From Gigaspora rosea (lineage: Eukaryota > Glomeromycota > Glomeromycetes > Diversisporales > Gigasporaceae), in NCBI GenBank assembly GCA_003550325.1, contig QKWP01000361.1, forward strand, positions 111,403-175,402: a DNA stretch of 64,000 nucleotides, in the 5' to 3' direction. Below are positions 11,791 to 23,022 of this stretch, piece after piece (the first letter of the stretch is position 1; each line of letters begins with the position of its first letter). A program made the translations under genes and the position numbers. The notes under the pieces are model-generated. The model was not told where the DNA came from and searched no databases. It was given only the letters and a program-made list of their open reading frames with translations.

Positions 11791-12194
11791 TACTGAAAGG
11801 GTATGTACTTTGATGAACACGAATGAAGGAACGTTGTCAAATATCAGAAGAGATTTTTAGAAGAAATGAATATTTTAGAATGACAGATGGCAACTTATGA
11901 GGGAATAAATATAGTAAAATTAGGGAAAATCAATTATTTGTTTATCAAATTTCTGGAATCTGGCACTGTCAGAGCATGAATTAAATTCTTTTTTATATAT
12001 AAAATACCTTTATATAATTACAAATAGCTTATAATCATTATTACATTTTTTTAGAAGATTTTAAAATTTTTTATTAGTAAAAAAATACTCACAATTTTAT
12101 ATTAAAGTTCAAGTTTTACTATTGCAAATTTCTAAAAATAAGCTATCTTTTTTTAAAAAAAGTTGGATATAGATTATTTTTTGGTAAAATTGGT
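11791..12194. other. AT-rich spacer, nothing recognised
   Basis: Non-coding AT-rich DNA after the LINE poly-A. I see no gene, RNA or clear repeat boundary, apart from an AAATAAGCTAT motif near 12134 that recurs at the ends of the 15876-16607 element. Confidence 0.5.
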
Positions 12195-12735
12195 TTTTAG
12201 CAATCACAAATAGTTGCTACATATTAAAGTCCAAATGTTACTATGCAAATCAATTATAATTGCTTAAATAAATTTATTTAAAAGATCAAAATGCATATAT
12301 TGTAAAATATTTATTATTATTAGGTAACTTTTTATTATTTGATTATTAATTTTTATCTTTATCAAATATAGTTTTTAAAAAAATTCTGTTTTTATTCAAT
12401 ATAAAAATTAAAATTCAAATAATAAAAACTTCTCTAATTTGGATAAACATTTTGAAATAGGAGGTTGATAAATATCACAGGTTGCTATATCGCAGGTTAA
12501 TCTGATTGGCCAATTAGATCACAGGATCTTGTATAACGAAATGAACGAAAAATTAGGAAAATTTACAAAAAAAATCAAAAATTTTAAAGAACTTGAAATT
12601 ACATTAAGTAAACTAGTTTTGGGCTTCTAATTAAAAGTTTTTAAGCAATTATAATCAATTTATATAGTAGAATTTCAAGTTTACTATATAGTGACTATTA
12701 TTAATTGTGGTTGCTTATTTTTAGTAAATGAAGAT
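12195..12735. repeat. Foldback element, copy 1 (interrupted right arm)
   Basis: The left arm from about 12195 contains AACTTTTTATTATTTGATT and pairs with ATTCAAATAATAAAAACTTC near 12413-12432. The outer arm segment (CAATTATAATTGC near 12250) pairs with AATTATAATCAATT near 12647. About 160 bp of unrelated DNA (12462-12625) separates the inner and outer parts of the right arm and looks like a later insertion. A sibling lies at 16010-16365. Confidence 0.6.
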
Positions 12736-13690
12736 TTTGGTTTTTAAGTCAAAACAAAAAGAGTAGCTTATCATATATATCTTAGTATTTTAAGTGTAAA
12801 AATTTTTACACTACTTGAGGAACATATTACATTTATGTAATATATATTTCTCTGATACTTATTTTACCAACAAACTTATTCTTACCAATGATTAATTAGC
12901 AAAAAAATTTGCTTTATAATTAGAATATTTTTTGAAAGCTTATTTTATTGATAAGTTTTTTTTATAAACTGCACTATTCTTAAATTGATTTTTAACCTAA
13001 TTTTATTATAATGACTAGGATTATCTTATCTGCAAAATAAGCTTTCAAATAAACTTGTTTGTGAAAGAAGTATTATATTAGTAAATTGATATTTTCTAAT
13101 TAATTGTAAATGAATAATTAAAGTTAGTAATTAGAGTTAGGGTTAAAATTTGGATTATAGATGAATTAATATATTAGGGTATTATAGCACTGTTTTTTTT
13201 TAATAGAGGTTAGGTTTGATATACAAAGCCTCTAAAAATTATAATAAATAAAAGGTAGATATATGGCATTGTTGTATTAAAACCAAGAATACAAATAATT
13301 ATTTGCAATTCTATATATTGACTTCTTTGAAGTATTATAATTTAATATCTAAATAACTATAATCAAAAAAGTCAAAGTATATAATTAGAACTACTCCAAT
13401 AGTACTACAAAAAATTTTGCTAATATAATAAAGATATAAAGTTTGATATTAGAGTTAGGGTTTGTATTAAAATTAGAAGAATTTAGTAAACTTTAACAAA
13501 AACTACTAATTTGATACCAATTTTGCTAATGGCTATTTAAATAACAGCCTGCTTTTCTGATAGCATATTTTTTTAACAAGTTATTTTTTTGCTTATTTTT
13601 GTTTTTTTGCAGATCTTTTCTTTTTTAGTAATCCTATAATTAACCTGACCTATCTATGTATATTTCGGGGTTCTACTGATATTCTATTTC
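12736..13690. other. CpG-poor AT-rich DNA
   Basis: No gene. Repeated short words such as TTTTACTAACA, AATAAGCTT and GTTAGGGTT suggest old, decayed transposon material. Near 13615-13690 there is a half copy of the small MITE that interrupts the MULE at 29914-30068 (shared AACCTGACCTATCTATGTAT). Confidence 0.5.
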
Positions 13691-14610
13691 AGCTATATTC
13701 ATTTTACAAACAGCTATTAATAAAGCTTCACAAATAGATTAGCTTTTATATTACATAAATAATTTTTGTGGAAGAAGATTCTAGAATATTAATAATAAAA
13801 GTAGACTGGTCTTAAGACTACTAATTTTGATTTACCATTACCAGATCTTGGCCATTGTTGGTGGATGGGTCCCATGATATTAATAATTTTATTTGTAAAG
13901 TCTGGATATATCTAAGGGTTCTTTCTAGCTAACTTTAGGCTATGGATAAAATCTACAGAAACAGAAGACTGTAGTGCAGTCCAATATTTTAATTCTGTTA
14001 GCTGTATATTATTTTGTTTCATTGTTTTATGAGTAATAATTTAAAGCTTATAATAAATAAAGAACAAGGTCTCAGTTATAAAACCTAAAAAAAAAATAAA
14101 TAATTTTTAATTATCAATTATTTTATTCATAATAAGAAAATCATATAAATTATTCAAATTATTACAAACTGTAAAAATGCTATTTTTGATTTGCTATATA
14201 GCCAAAAAACTATAATAAAAATATAAAAAAATTTAAAATAAGATAATTGTAATCAATCTACTGTATTACTATTACTATGAATTAATAATAAGTTGTTATT
14301 TTTGTATTTTTGAAATTAGATATGGATCACATTAATAACATGTATTAGTAAGATGCATACTAGTATTACCAGAATAATAATATTTATAACAGTAACTTAT
14401 AATAGAAACTATACTAATTATACTAATTTCAATGTGAACTAACCACATATTGTAATAATTAGAATAGCATGTAAGTTTGTATAAGAATTTTTGACAGTAA
14501 TTCACAATAGAAACTGCAATAATCTCAATGCAAACTCAACCTTAAAATGTATTTTTACTATTTTTAAATTTATAATTTTTTGTTTAATATAGTACTGTAT
14601 ATAGTAATTA

Positions 14611-14764
14611 TAGTAAATCTTTATAAGTGCATACACCTGAAACCAAACTTTAACAATATGCACTTAGAGAACAATAATAAAAGTGCATTTATAGAAATCA
14701 TATTATATAAGTTAGGTCCAAATATGAGCATGCATTTAGAAGTGCACTTATGAAAGTTTTACTA
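14611..14764. mobile_element. Small MITE, TAGTAAA ... TTTACTA type
   Basis: The ends TAGTAAATCTTTATAAGTGC and, inverted, TAGTAAAACTTTCATAAGTG are near-identical. The interior words (GTGCATTTATAG, AGGTCCAA) match the MITEs at about 32331-32517 and 35982-36165. It is missing from the other palindrome arm. Confidence 0.6.
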
Positions 14765-15027
14765 TATCATCCTGTTATAAAATAGTTACAAACAAAAGTT
14801 TAATTGCAAATAGCTATTGATGAAATAAATAGTAAAATAGGATGTTTGTAAAATGTGATATCAAGAAAGTGGCTAGTGGAAAAATAGAATGTCAGTAGAA
14901 AGAATTTAAGGAAATAAGCATTAGAAATGAATTGTTAAAGAAATAGGATTGTTGGAAATATAACGTGTTAGTAAAATAGCAGTCAGTATAATTGTTATTA
15001 GAGAAGTAAGTATTAGCAAAATTGGGA

Positions 15028-15140
15028 TACTGTATTTGCATGTAATAACATTTAGGGTAAAATTATGATTTGGCCTAAATTAAGCTTAATTCAGGCAAAG
15101 ACTCAAAATAACAGCCCTCTATTATATGCAAATACAGTAT
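15028..15140. mobile_element. Small MITE with AAATTAAGCTTAATTC core
   Basis: The inverted ends ACTGTATTTGCATGTAATA and TATATGCAAATACAGT enclose a palindromic core AAATTAAGCTTAATTCAGGC. The same core occurs in the MITE at 49559-49663, so the two belong to one family. Confidence 0.6.
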
Positions 15141-15875
15141 GCAAATTAGAAGCTAGCTAAGCTTTGTTTTGAATTTTTCTGATTATATTATATTAGTATA
15201 ATGTTACATCTAATTTTGAATATGATTAGCTTATGCCACCTTTTTGGGCAGCAATTATTTTACTGATAATCACTTCACCAACATAACATTTTATTAACAA
15301 TTATTCACCAACATGTTTATTTTACTGATAGTTTATTTTATCAAAGCTCATTTTACTAACAAAGTAATTCTGGTTATTGTTGTTAAGAATCAGAGTAGAA
15401 TAGTAGTAGAATTAGAGCTAAAATTAGTGTGCTTTTTAAAAAATACTTGTTGGTAAAATAAGCTTCAGTAAAACAAACTGTTAGTAAAATGAACTTGTTG
15501 TGAATATTTGTTAGTGAAATGTTATATGATTGTTAGTAAAAATATAGATCCACTTTTTTGGTTACCAAAAATTTTGGTGTGCTTTTGGAGTAAATATTTT
15601 CCAATTTTGCTGACACCTACTTCTCCAATACCAATTACACTTGCTAATATTTCACTGCATTCCATATTTCTGACAACCCCATTTTTCTGATAATTCATTT
15701 TCCCAAAGTTAACTTCACTAAATCCTTTTTACCAATATCCTATTTTGCTGTTAACTACTTTCTTGACATCCCATTTTACCAAGATCCTATTTCACTACTT
15801 ATTTCATCATTAGTTATTTGTGAATAAACATTTGTTTGTAATTGTTTTATAACAAAATGATAATTACTATATGTT

Positions 15876-16607
15876 TCTAAAATAAGCTACATCAAAAAAT
15901 AAGCTACCCCTGTTTTTATTTAATAATGTAAAATGCTTTTGACCTAAAAATAAGCTACAATTTGTCATACCAAAAAATAATTAACAAAATTTTTAGTTTT
16001 GAAAATAGCTACCCATGATCAATAATAGTTGCTACTAAACTTTACTAGGCAAATCGATTAAAGTCACTTAAGTAAACTTATTCAAAAGATTAAAAATATG
16101 TATACTTTGAAAATTTTATATAAATTGGAGAACTTTTTATTATTTGATTTTTAATTTTTATGTTCAACAGAAAAAATTAAATTTTTTTAAAAAAAAGCCA
16201 TTGAGCATAAAAATTAAAAGTCAAATAATAAATGTTCTCCAATTTATATAAAAATTTCAGAATATACATATTTTGATCTTCTGAACAAGTTTTCTTAAGA
16301 ACTTTAATCAATTTACATAATAAAATTATAACTTTACTATGTAGTGATTATAATTGATTGACCAAAAATAACTTTATAGCTACTCTGATTTTTTGTACAT
16401 ATTTATTTATTGTTTACAACATATTTATTTATTGTTTACATCATATTTATTTATTTATTGTTATAAATTTTACATGTTAAAGTTTTGTATTTGAAAATAA
16501 GCTATCTCTTTTGTTGTGCTTTAAATTACTTAAAATAGTAAATAACCCAAAATAAGCTACCCAGATTTTTTTGTTAAAAATTGGCAAAAAAAGGTAGCTT
16601 ATTTTTA
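15876..16607. mobile_element. Non-autonomous element with AATAAGCTACC ends and an internal foldback
   Basis: The block is absent from the left palindrome arm. Its left end has CTAAAATAAGCTAC and its right end GTAGCTTATTTTTA in inverted orientation, with more copies of the AATAAGCTAC word inside. The internal stretch 16010-16365 is a long hairpin (CTTTTTATTATTTGATT pairs with AATCAAATAATA-like sequence) related to the 12195-12735 foldback. The exact target duplication is unclear. Confidence 0.55.
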
Positions 16608-17072
16608 AAAACATATGGTATATTAAACAAAAAGATTATAAATTTAAAAATAATAAAGTTATATTTAAGATTGAGTTTGCATCGAAGTTATTGTGGTTTC
16701 TATTAAAAATTGCATCAAAATTCTCATACAAGCTTGCATGCTATTCTAATTAACACAATATGCGGCTGTATTGAGTTAGTTCACATTGGAATTATTATAT
16801 TTTCTATCTTGAGTTACTATTATAAACATTACTATTCTGGCAATACATGATATTTGTTTTACTAATTAATGTCATCCATATCTGATTTCAAAGATACAAA
16901 CAAAAATTGGGGGTTTTTTTAAATAAATATATATATATATATAAATAGATAACAACTTATTATTAATTTATAGCAATATTTAATAGATTGATTATGATTA
17001 TTTTATTTTAAATTTTTCTATATTTTTATTACAGTTTTTTTGGCTATATAGCAAATCAAAAATGCATTCTCA

Positions 17073-17686
17073 TGCCCTGGGTCAGATAGTGCAGTGGTTA
17101 GTGCTCCAGGTCTTATTCGCAAGGTTGCCGGTTTGAGTCTAGTGGATGACAGAAACTGTGTTAGGACCACGAATAGCAAAAAGATCTATAATGAGGAGTT
17201 GAATTTCTACCATTTCCGGACATGGTACCACAACAATAATGAGTTGCGTGACATAGCCACGGGGTCATGCGGCATCCAGAAAAGGAAAAAAATCTGACAA
17301 GAAACGTTGTAAACATAAGGACTATCCACTATAAAAAGAAACAGGATGAACAACCAAATTAGGAAGTAAGAAATCAGGAACCTAATGCAACACCGACTAA
17401 AAATGGAAATGTGGCTCTCGGGTAGATTAAAAATGGCTGACCTAGATAGCGTACCGGCGGGATGTGTAGTCCCTTCAAGCTGCCTATGATCCTATGGTAT
17501 GGGGCACCTGACGTGGTTGACCTGCTGGAGTCAGCTGGGAAAAACGGATGATTGGAGGGAGGTATAGATTAGGAATCCCTTGTATATGTAAAAATGTAAA
17601 ATGTAAAATGATCTTTGAAATAATGAGTTAATAAAAAGCGGCCACACGCCACCTCTGGGCAGTTCCCAGTAGAAAAACATAAAAAA
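17073..17686 (+). mobile_element. tRNA-derived SINE with 15-bp target duplication
   Basis: The head carries a perfect RNA polymerase III box A (TAGTGCAGTGG, 17087-17097; consensus TRGYNNANNNG) and, 32 bases on, a box B-like GGTTTGAGTCT (17130-17140). The 3' end has AATAAAAAG, a GGC-CACAC-GCC hairpin (17640-17650), a CTGGG-CAGTT-CCCAG hairpin (17655-17669) and a poly-A run. The flanks share AAAAATGCATTCTCA (17058-17072 and 17687-17701). The other arm of the palindrome (near 14170-14200) lacks the insertion and acts as the empty site. The 17094-17297 ORF inside it is not a gene. Confidence 0.85.
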
Positions 17687-17847
17687 AAAAATGCATTCTC
17701 ACAGTCTGTAACAATTTGAATAATTTCCATCATTTTTTTATTACATGAACAAAATGATTGCTAATCAAAAATCATTTATGCTAATCTATTTGTGAAACTT
17801 TATTAATAGCTAGCAGTAATATGGGATGTTGAGAAAGTGGTTGTCAG

Positions 17848-18705
17848 CAGTGTTTTGGCGAAACGTTCAGGTTTCGGCCGGCTGAAACTTCTGAAACTTC
17901 TGAAACCTAATTTCACCAGAAGCCCAAAATCTGAAACTGGGCGAAATTTCTGAAACTTCTGAAACATCCAAAACCTCTGAAATTGGCAAAACTTGTGAAA
18001 TTTCCTAAACCAATAACCACTAAATATCATATAAATGAGAGGCAAAAGTGGATTTCAGAAATAGGTAGGATCTTGAGGTTCAGATTTATTACATAAAAAG
18101 ATGTGGGCTTTACCAGTTTTTTGGGCTAAAGCGATACTTCCGAAACTGGTTTCAGAAAGCGATAGCTAATCAAATCACGAGAATTTGCATCACGTGAAAT
18201 AGCAAGCATAAAATTACATTTAACCCATTTTTTATTCTGAATGTTTCGGATTTCGGGGATTTTTATTCAATGAAATATTTGTCAGTTTTTGGGCAAAATT
18301 TTTTTTTTATTCTCAAGAAGGTAGGTCTCAAGTTTTATTTTTATTTTTTTTCTTATTTTATTCAAGGTATTCTCAAGTTTGTGGTATTGAATTTTTTTCT
18401 TTTTTTTTTTTTTATTCTATTTAAAGTAGGTTCTCAAGTTTGCGTGATTATTATTTTTTTAATTTGCTGAGTTTCAGAAGTTTCGGACACGACTCTCATA
18501 GTTTCGGAAGGTTTCGCCCCATTTCGGAGGTTTCAGAAGTTTCAGAAGTTTCGGTTTCGCCCAGTTTTGGAGGGTATCAGCAATTTCAGAGTTTTCGGCA
18601 ATTTCGGAAGTTTCGGCAATTTCGGAAGTTTTAGATTTTGGGTGATACCGAACCTTCAGGGCTGAAATGTTTTGGACTTTGGGGGAGGTTTCAGCCGAAA
18701 CACTA
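17848..18705. mobile_element. 858-bp non-autonomous hAT-like element of GAAACTTCT repeats
   Basis: The left end CAGTGTTTTGGCGAAAC and the inverted right end TAGTGTTTCGGCTGAAAC form the TIR. The flanks GTTGTCAG (17840-17847) and GTTGTCGG (18706-18713) differ by one base, fitting an aged 8-bp hAT duplication. The left third is a degenerate array of GAAACTTCT units and the right third the same array inverted (AGAAGTTTCGG), with an AT-rich middle. No transposase is present. Confidence 0.75.
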
Positions 18706-18713
18706 GTTGTCGG

Positions 18714-19490
18714 TGAAATAGAATGTCGGAGAAAGGGATTTGAGGAATTAAGCTGTCAGGAAGCGGCTGTCATTGAAATGGCCATTGGCTAAATTGGTGT
18801 CGGATAAGTAGTTTAAGTTTACCGAATCGTTATATGACTAATGACAGACCCGTGATGATAATGAACACGTGACCCGTGATCTAGCGTAACTGATATAATT
18901 TGCTATCGCAAATATTATTGGTCAACAAGCTCGTGTGACCGAGTGATTTAACAAGTTAGCAACATCCTTCATTTATTACTTCATATCTGTAAACTTAATT
19001 GTAGCATCACATCATTTTCTTTATTTATGTAGATTAGTAATGAGATGTATTTAAGGATGTCTCTGCCAGAGAGTAAAAGGGATTTATGCATACGTAGCAT
19101 CTAACATATAAAAAATACAAGTAACTGTTTCATCATTAATAAATATAATAAATTTGCTCTCCCTTCATAACAATCACTTTTCTTAAACAATCTCATTTTC
19201 ACGGCTCAAAGTTAAATTCGGCAAGATTATCATTAAGCTCTCCCGACTGTGACAACGGCTATAGGCTGTCAAAAATGGCTATAAACGTAACTGTACCTCC
19301 CTATTCATAGGATTTTAATCTATTTTTTTTATCTTTGGGTGATGCATTTTTTTCTTCTGCATCGATGGATTCGCTAGGATATAACTGATGACTCATTACA
19401 CTGTTGATTGAATATTGGTGACCTTCATTAACAAGAGAAAAAAGCGAGGTTTAATATTTTCAAAATTCTTCGTATTGGTACAAAGAAGAA
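18714..19490. other. Intergenic region with relic Sel1-type distal flank
   Basis: No gene. The first 100 bp resemble the GTCGGTGAAAT-unit repeat family. Near 19335-19420 the words TTCTGCATCGATGGATTCG and TATAACTGATGACTC match the distal 5' flanks at 39170-39215 and, more weakly, 55640-55670. This suggests another duplicated unit once stood to the left. Confidence 0.5.
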
Positions 19491-19966
19491 ATATACATAC
19501 TTAAGGAAGATAAATAAAATTAATTTAGGATCAAAACTGCCATATTGAAAGGTTTTGTGAAATAATTTTGTAGCGTATTAAACAAGCGTATTAAACAATT
19601 AAACAAAGCGTAAAATAAATTTTTCTTTTTTTTTTTTTTATTAATCTCCAAGTGTGTACCAATTTTAAACCGTTTTTAATTTACGAAATGTCAATAATTA
19701 ATATGACGCAGAAAAAAATACATCCAATATGTTTATTACGTGTAAATTTTGAACAAATAAAGTCACTTACGCGCCAATCCTTTTTGGTGGAGCTTTTGTT
19801 CTTGGACATTTCCCGCTCAGTGGATAGTACATATAGTATTACATAAAATATTTAATTTAATGCTGCAAATATTATTTATAAACCGTGTTTTTATAATTTA
19901 CATTTTATTTTATTTAATTTTTCTTTCACGCTTTCATCAGTTAATTGTTTTTTTTATTATGCTAAG

Positions 19967-20290
19967 GCCACGCAAAGTTGATTTTTCGTTTTGCATTACA
20001 TGGATTTCAAAATTCGGGACGGATGGACGGTTTTTTTTAATTTACTACAAATAAATAATGATAATGTTCACATTTAAGGTTATACGAGATTAATTTTTTA
20101 TTTTGCACAAGGAATCAAAAAATTGGGTTGGCAGTCATATTTTTCCTGTCAGTCCTATCGGACAATTACGGGAAATTAAGGTCTCCATCGGTGACACCTG
20201 ATGAAAATGGCGGGAAAAAATAGTTGTCAAGAAAAAATTGAAAAAATGGGACGGCGGATAATGCAAAACGAAGAATCAATTTTGCGTGGC
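19967..20290. mobile_element. 324-bp MITE with GCCACGCAAA ends
   Basis: The left end GCCACGCAAAGTTGATTTTT and the inverted right end GCCACGCAAAATTGATTCTT match over about 30 bp, continuing as CGTTTTGCATTA. The flanks repeat CTAAG (19962-19966 and 20291-20295). The paralogous unit-B flank near 51561 reads straight through (ATACTAAGTATAG) without the element, a true empty site. A partial copy lies at 61850-62100. Confidence 0.85.
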
Positions 20291-20956
20291 CTAAGTATAA
20301 TCTAATTCTATTTCATATTAAGATTCTGTTCAAAAAGAATTTTGTTAAATAGAATATGTCCATTAACTACTATTTAGAATGGTGTTCATGAACTAATCTC
20401 TTAAAGGCAGTAAATTCAGATGCTTAGATTGTTATGTTCTACAGTATTAATTACTATAAGAATCTAATCTTCATGATTAAGCTTGTAATAAATCAGATTA
20501 TTATGTAACAGCTTTAACTAAATTTTATTTCTGTTAAGAAAAATTTCCATTACATATTTACGCATTGGCACAGTAAAAAACATCTGGATCTCGGAGAATT
20601 CATGCATTGATATCATTGAAATCCTTCGGTATTATTATTAAATTACAGTAGCAGGTGATTTACAATCTTAACCAAGATTAGATACTATAACTCGAAATTT
20701 TACTTAAGAAATCTTTTTTTTTTGTTTTTGTTTTTTTTTTTGCGAATTTAAGATGAATTCACCAAGAAATATTGAAAAACAGATACCCAAAAATTAATTG
20801 TCGCATTACTTGATGCATATTCAAAGACCACTGATGATTAGAACCATGAAAGCAGACTTTAATATGCATCATGCAACGTGACAACTAGTTTTCAGGAAAC
20901 AGTTTTTTGGGATTCGTGATGGAACCTCTTGTTATTCCAATTCCATTTCGATGACA

Positions 20957-22114
20957 TCATGCAACGTTTGACATTCCACTAGCGTTACCCATCTCTACAG
21001 ATTTTTTATAACAAATATATGCCTTATACTCATCTTTTTCAACTCCAACACCATCAAGATAACACTTTGCAACTTTTAACATTCCATAAACATAATCCAT
21101 CTCTGCAGATTTTTGATAATAAATAAACGACTTATATTCATTCTTTTTAACCCCAATTCCTTCTTCATAACAGCAGCCAACCTGATATGTACCTTCATCA
21201 TCTCCCATCTCAGCAGATTTTTGATAATAAATGAAAGTCTTATGTTCATCTTTTTTAACTCCAATTCCGAATTTATAACAAAATCCAGTCATATATGTTC
21301 CATTAACGTCCCCCATCTCTGCAGATTTTTGATAATAAATGAATGCCTTATATTCATCCTTTTCAACTCCAGTTCCTTCATCATAACAATTTCCAACATT
21401 ATATGTCCCTCTAGCATTTCCCATCTCTGCAGATTTTTGATAATAAATGAATGCCTTATATTCATCCTTTTCAACTCCAATTCCTTTATCATAACAATAT
21501 CCAACACTACATGTTCCTTCAGAGGACCCCATTTCTGCAGATTTTTGGTAATAAATGAATGCCTTATGTTCATCCTTTTTAACTCCATTTCCATTTCGAT
21601 AACAATATCCAACATTATTGGTCCCAAGAGCGTCACCCATCTTTGCAGATTTTTGATAATAAATAAATGCCTTTTGTTTATTTTTTTCAACCCCAATTCC
21701 TTTACTATAACAATATCCGACACCATTTATTCCTCTAGCATCACCCATATTTGCAGATTTTTGATAATAGGTGAATGCGTTGTGTTCATCTTTTTCAATC
21801 CATTTACCATAACAATAGCAACTTGCAAGAATAATTTGAATCGTGGGGTTGATTTGATCATCTAAGCAAAAATTGATAATATTAACTGGACTTAGTTTCT
21901 TGCTTATTACAAATTGTTCTAATATATTAAGAGCTGAAAGCGAATTTTTGCCTTTCAACTTTTCTTCATTATATAGATTACACATTTCTTTAACAATTTC
22001 ATTAAGAAAATCCTTGGTATCTTCTAAATAAAATTGATTAACATTATTGGTTATTTGAATAATATCTGATGAACTGCTGTTTTTTTCCGGCCGGTTTTCA
22101 AACAGGTTTGACAT
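20957..22114 (-). CDS. Sel1-repeat protein A
   Basis: 385 residues, one exon, starting MSNLFENRPEKNSSSSDIIQ. The first 85 residues are helical and repeat-free; they resemble the linker that precedes Sel1 repeats in Glomeromycotina kinase-Sel1 proteins, but no kinase domain is present. Then come about eight 36-residue Sel1-like repeats of the form ARGTYNVGNCYDEG-GVEKDEYKAFIYYQ plus a cut-off last repeat. Such alpha-solenoids mediate protein-protein contacts; the partner is unknown. No signal peptide or membrane segment is evident. Repeats are close to one another in sequence, pointing to recent internal amplification. The frame after the TGA still reads CHRNGIGITR, part of one more repeat. Confidence 0.9.
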   Translation of the reverse strand: MSNLFENRPEKNSSSSDIIQITNNVNQFYLEDTKDFLNEIVKEMCNLYNEEKLKGKNSLSALNILEQFVISKKLSPVNIINFCLDDQINPTIQIILASCYCYGKWIEKDEHNAFTYYQKSANMGDARGINGVGYCYSKGIGVEKNKQKAFIYYQKSAKMGDALGTNNVGYCYRNGNGVKKDEHKAFIYYQKSAEMGSSEGTCSVGYCYDKGIGVEKDEYKAFIYYQKSAEMGNARGTYNVGNCYDEGTGVEKDEYKAFIYYQKSAEMGDVNGTYMTGFCYKFGIGVKKDEHKTFIYYQKSAEMGDDEGTYQVGCCYEEGIGVKKNEYKSFIYYQKSAEMDYVYGMLKVAKCYLDGVGVEKDEYKAYICYKKSVEMGNASGMSNVA

Positions 22115-23022
22115 TTTAACATAAGAAAGAATGTGTGTTCATGGGAATTGAATTTATTGAAGATATGTATCACATTGCGCCACATACGTACATATTGTAA
22201 CACTTACAAATTAGGATGTTAACCATACCAGGACGGATGCATATAAGTGTACGGCGGGTCCTGTCCGCAAAATCTCGTTTGATTGGTCCGCATGACGTAT
22301 TCATCAAATTTTGCGGACAATCAACGGACAGTTCTTGAGGACGGAGGAAATCACGTGAATAGTTAGTTAGGGACAGCTAGGGTTAGTGGTTTTAGTAGGT
22401 GTTTTAGTAACATCACGTGAATTGCACTGTCCCGTAAGAACTGTCCGTAGATCCTCCAATTTTGGTTATTTTTCACACATGAATTCATCACAGATTATTT
22501 TTCATCACGCTTTATATCTATAGATCACAAATGTACAAAATACACGAAGATGCGTAATTATTAATTTAACCGCAAACATGAGCAAACTCACAATTTCAAT
22601 AAATAATGATAATAAAAACAAAAATTTTAGATACAAAATTGTAACCCGATGCAAATTAATTTGCCTACTTACCTAAAATTTAGCATTTTTCGTTTTTTTC
22701 GTAGGATTTTTTATTGGGTTGATAATGATAATCTGATCGTCATTACACGGCAATCACTAAAGGTATGTTGAAGTAGAATCTTAGTGGATTTAAAGTCAAC
22801 TTAAGTTGAAATGAAATTTTAAATCGCCCAAATCGTAACGAAATTTCAAACTTAAAAGTTGATTTTGAATCCACTTAGAGAATATTCAGTTTAAAAATTA
22901 AAAGCGTTTAAATTCAATTTAAACAACAATACATCATAATGCTATTTGTGCTTATATTTTTGCAATATTTTTATCTTTACTAATTATTACAAGCGTAATT
23001 ATTGGAAATTTGCCTTTTTACT
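22115..23022. other. Upstream region of Sel1-A with a small MITE
   Basis: Bases 22115-22250 are the presumed promoter region of Sel1-A, conserved with that of Sel1-B (AAGAAAGAAT, GTAACACTTA, AAATTAGGA). A 125-bp inverted-repeat element lies at 22324-22448 (listed separately). The rest shows no gene. Confidence 0.5.
22324..22448. mobile_element. 125-bp MITE, ACGGACAGTTCTT ends
   Basis: ACGGACAGTTCTTGAGGACG at the left pairs with the inverted right end ACGGACAGTTCTTACGGGAC. Inner TCACGTGAAT words also pair. A partly similar TCCGCAAAAT/ATTTTGCGGA inverted pair lies just to the left (22268-22321), so a nested or compound structure is possible. Confidence 0.55.

Larger units (their letters stand above)
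13700..17820. repeat. Giant inverted repeat (about 4 kb) with later insertions
   Basis: Reading outward from about 15400, the two sides are reverse complements: 15230-15363 with 15437-15545, 14790-15010 with 15590-15860, 14160-14600 with 16605-17057, and 13707-13760 with 17770-17815. The arms are unequal because a 105-120-bp MITE (15028-15140) and a pogo-like MITE (14611-14764) lie in the left arm, and a foldback-bearing element (15876-16607) and the SINE (17073-17686) lie in the right arm. No coding frame survives. The inner arms consist of decayed copies of a short GTTAGTAAAATG-like unit. Confidence 0.75.
19491..22250 (-). repeat. Segmental duplication unit A (Sel1-A and flanks)
   Basis: The 3' flank (19491-20956) aligns with 51060-52173 and 56215-57926. 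Shared words include AAATTAATTTAGGA, AAGTGTGTACCAAT, TTTAATTTACGAA and AACATCTGGATCTCG. The proximal 5' flank (22115-22250) aligns with 53449-53600. The similarity covers non-coding DNA, so whole units were duplicated, not only the genes. Confidence 0.75.

Noticed and set aside
17094..17297. ORF of 67 codons
   Set aside because: It lies inside the SINE and begins within the Pol III promoter boxes.
21113..21865. 250-codon ORF on the plus strand
   Set aside because: It is the antisense frame of the Sel1-A repeats; the regular repeat keeps it open.
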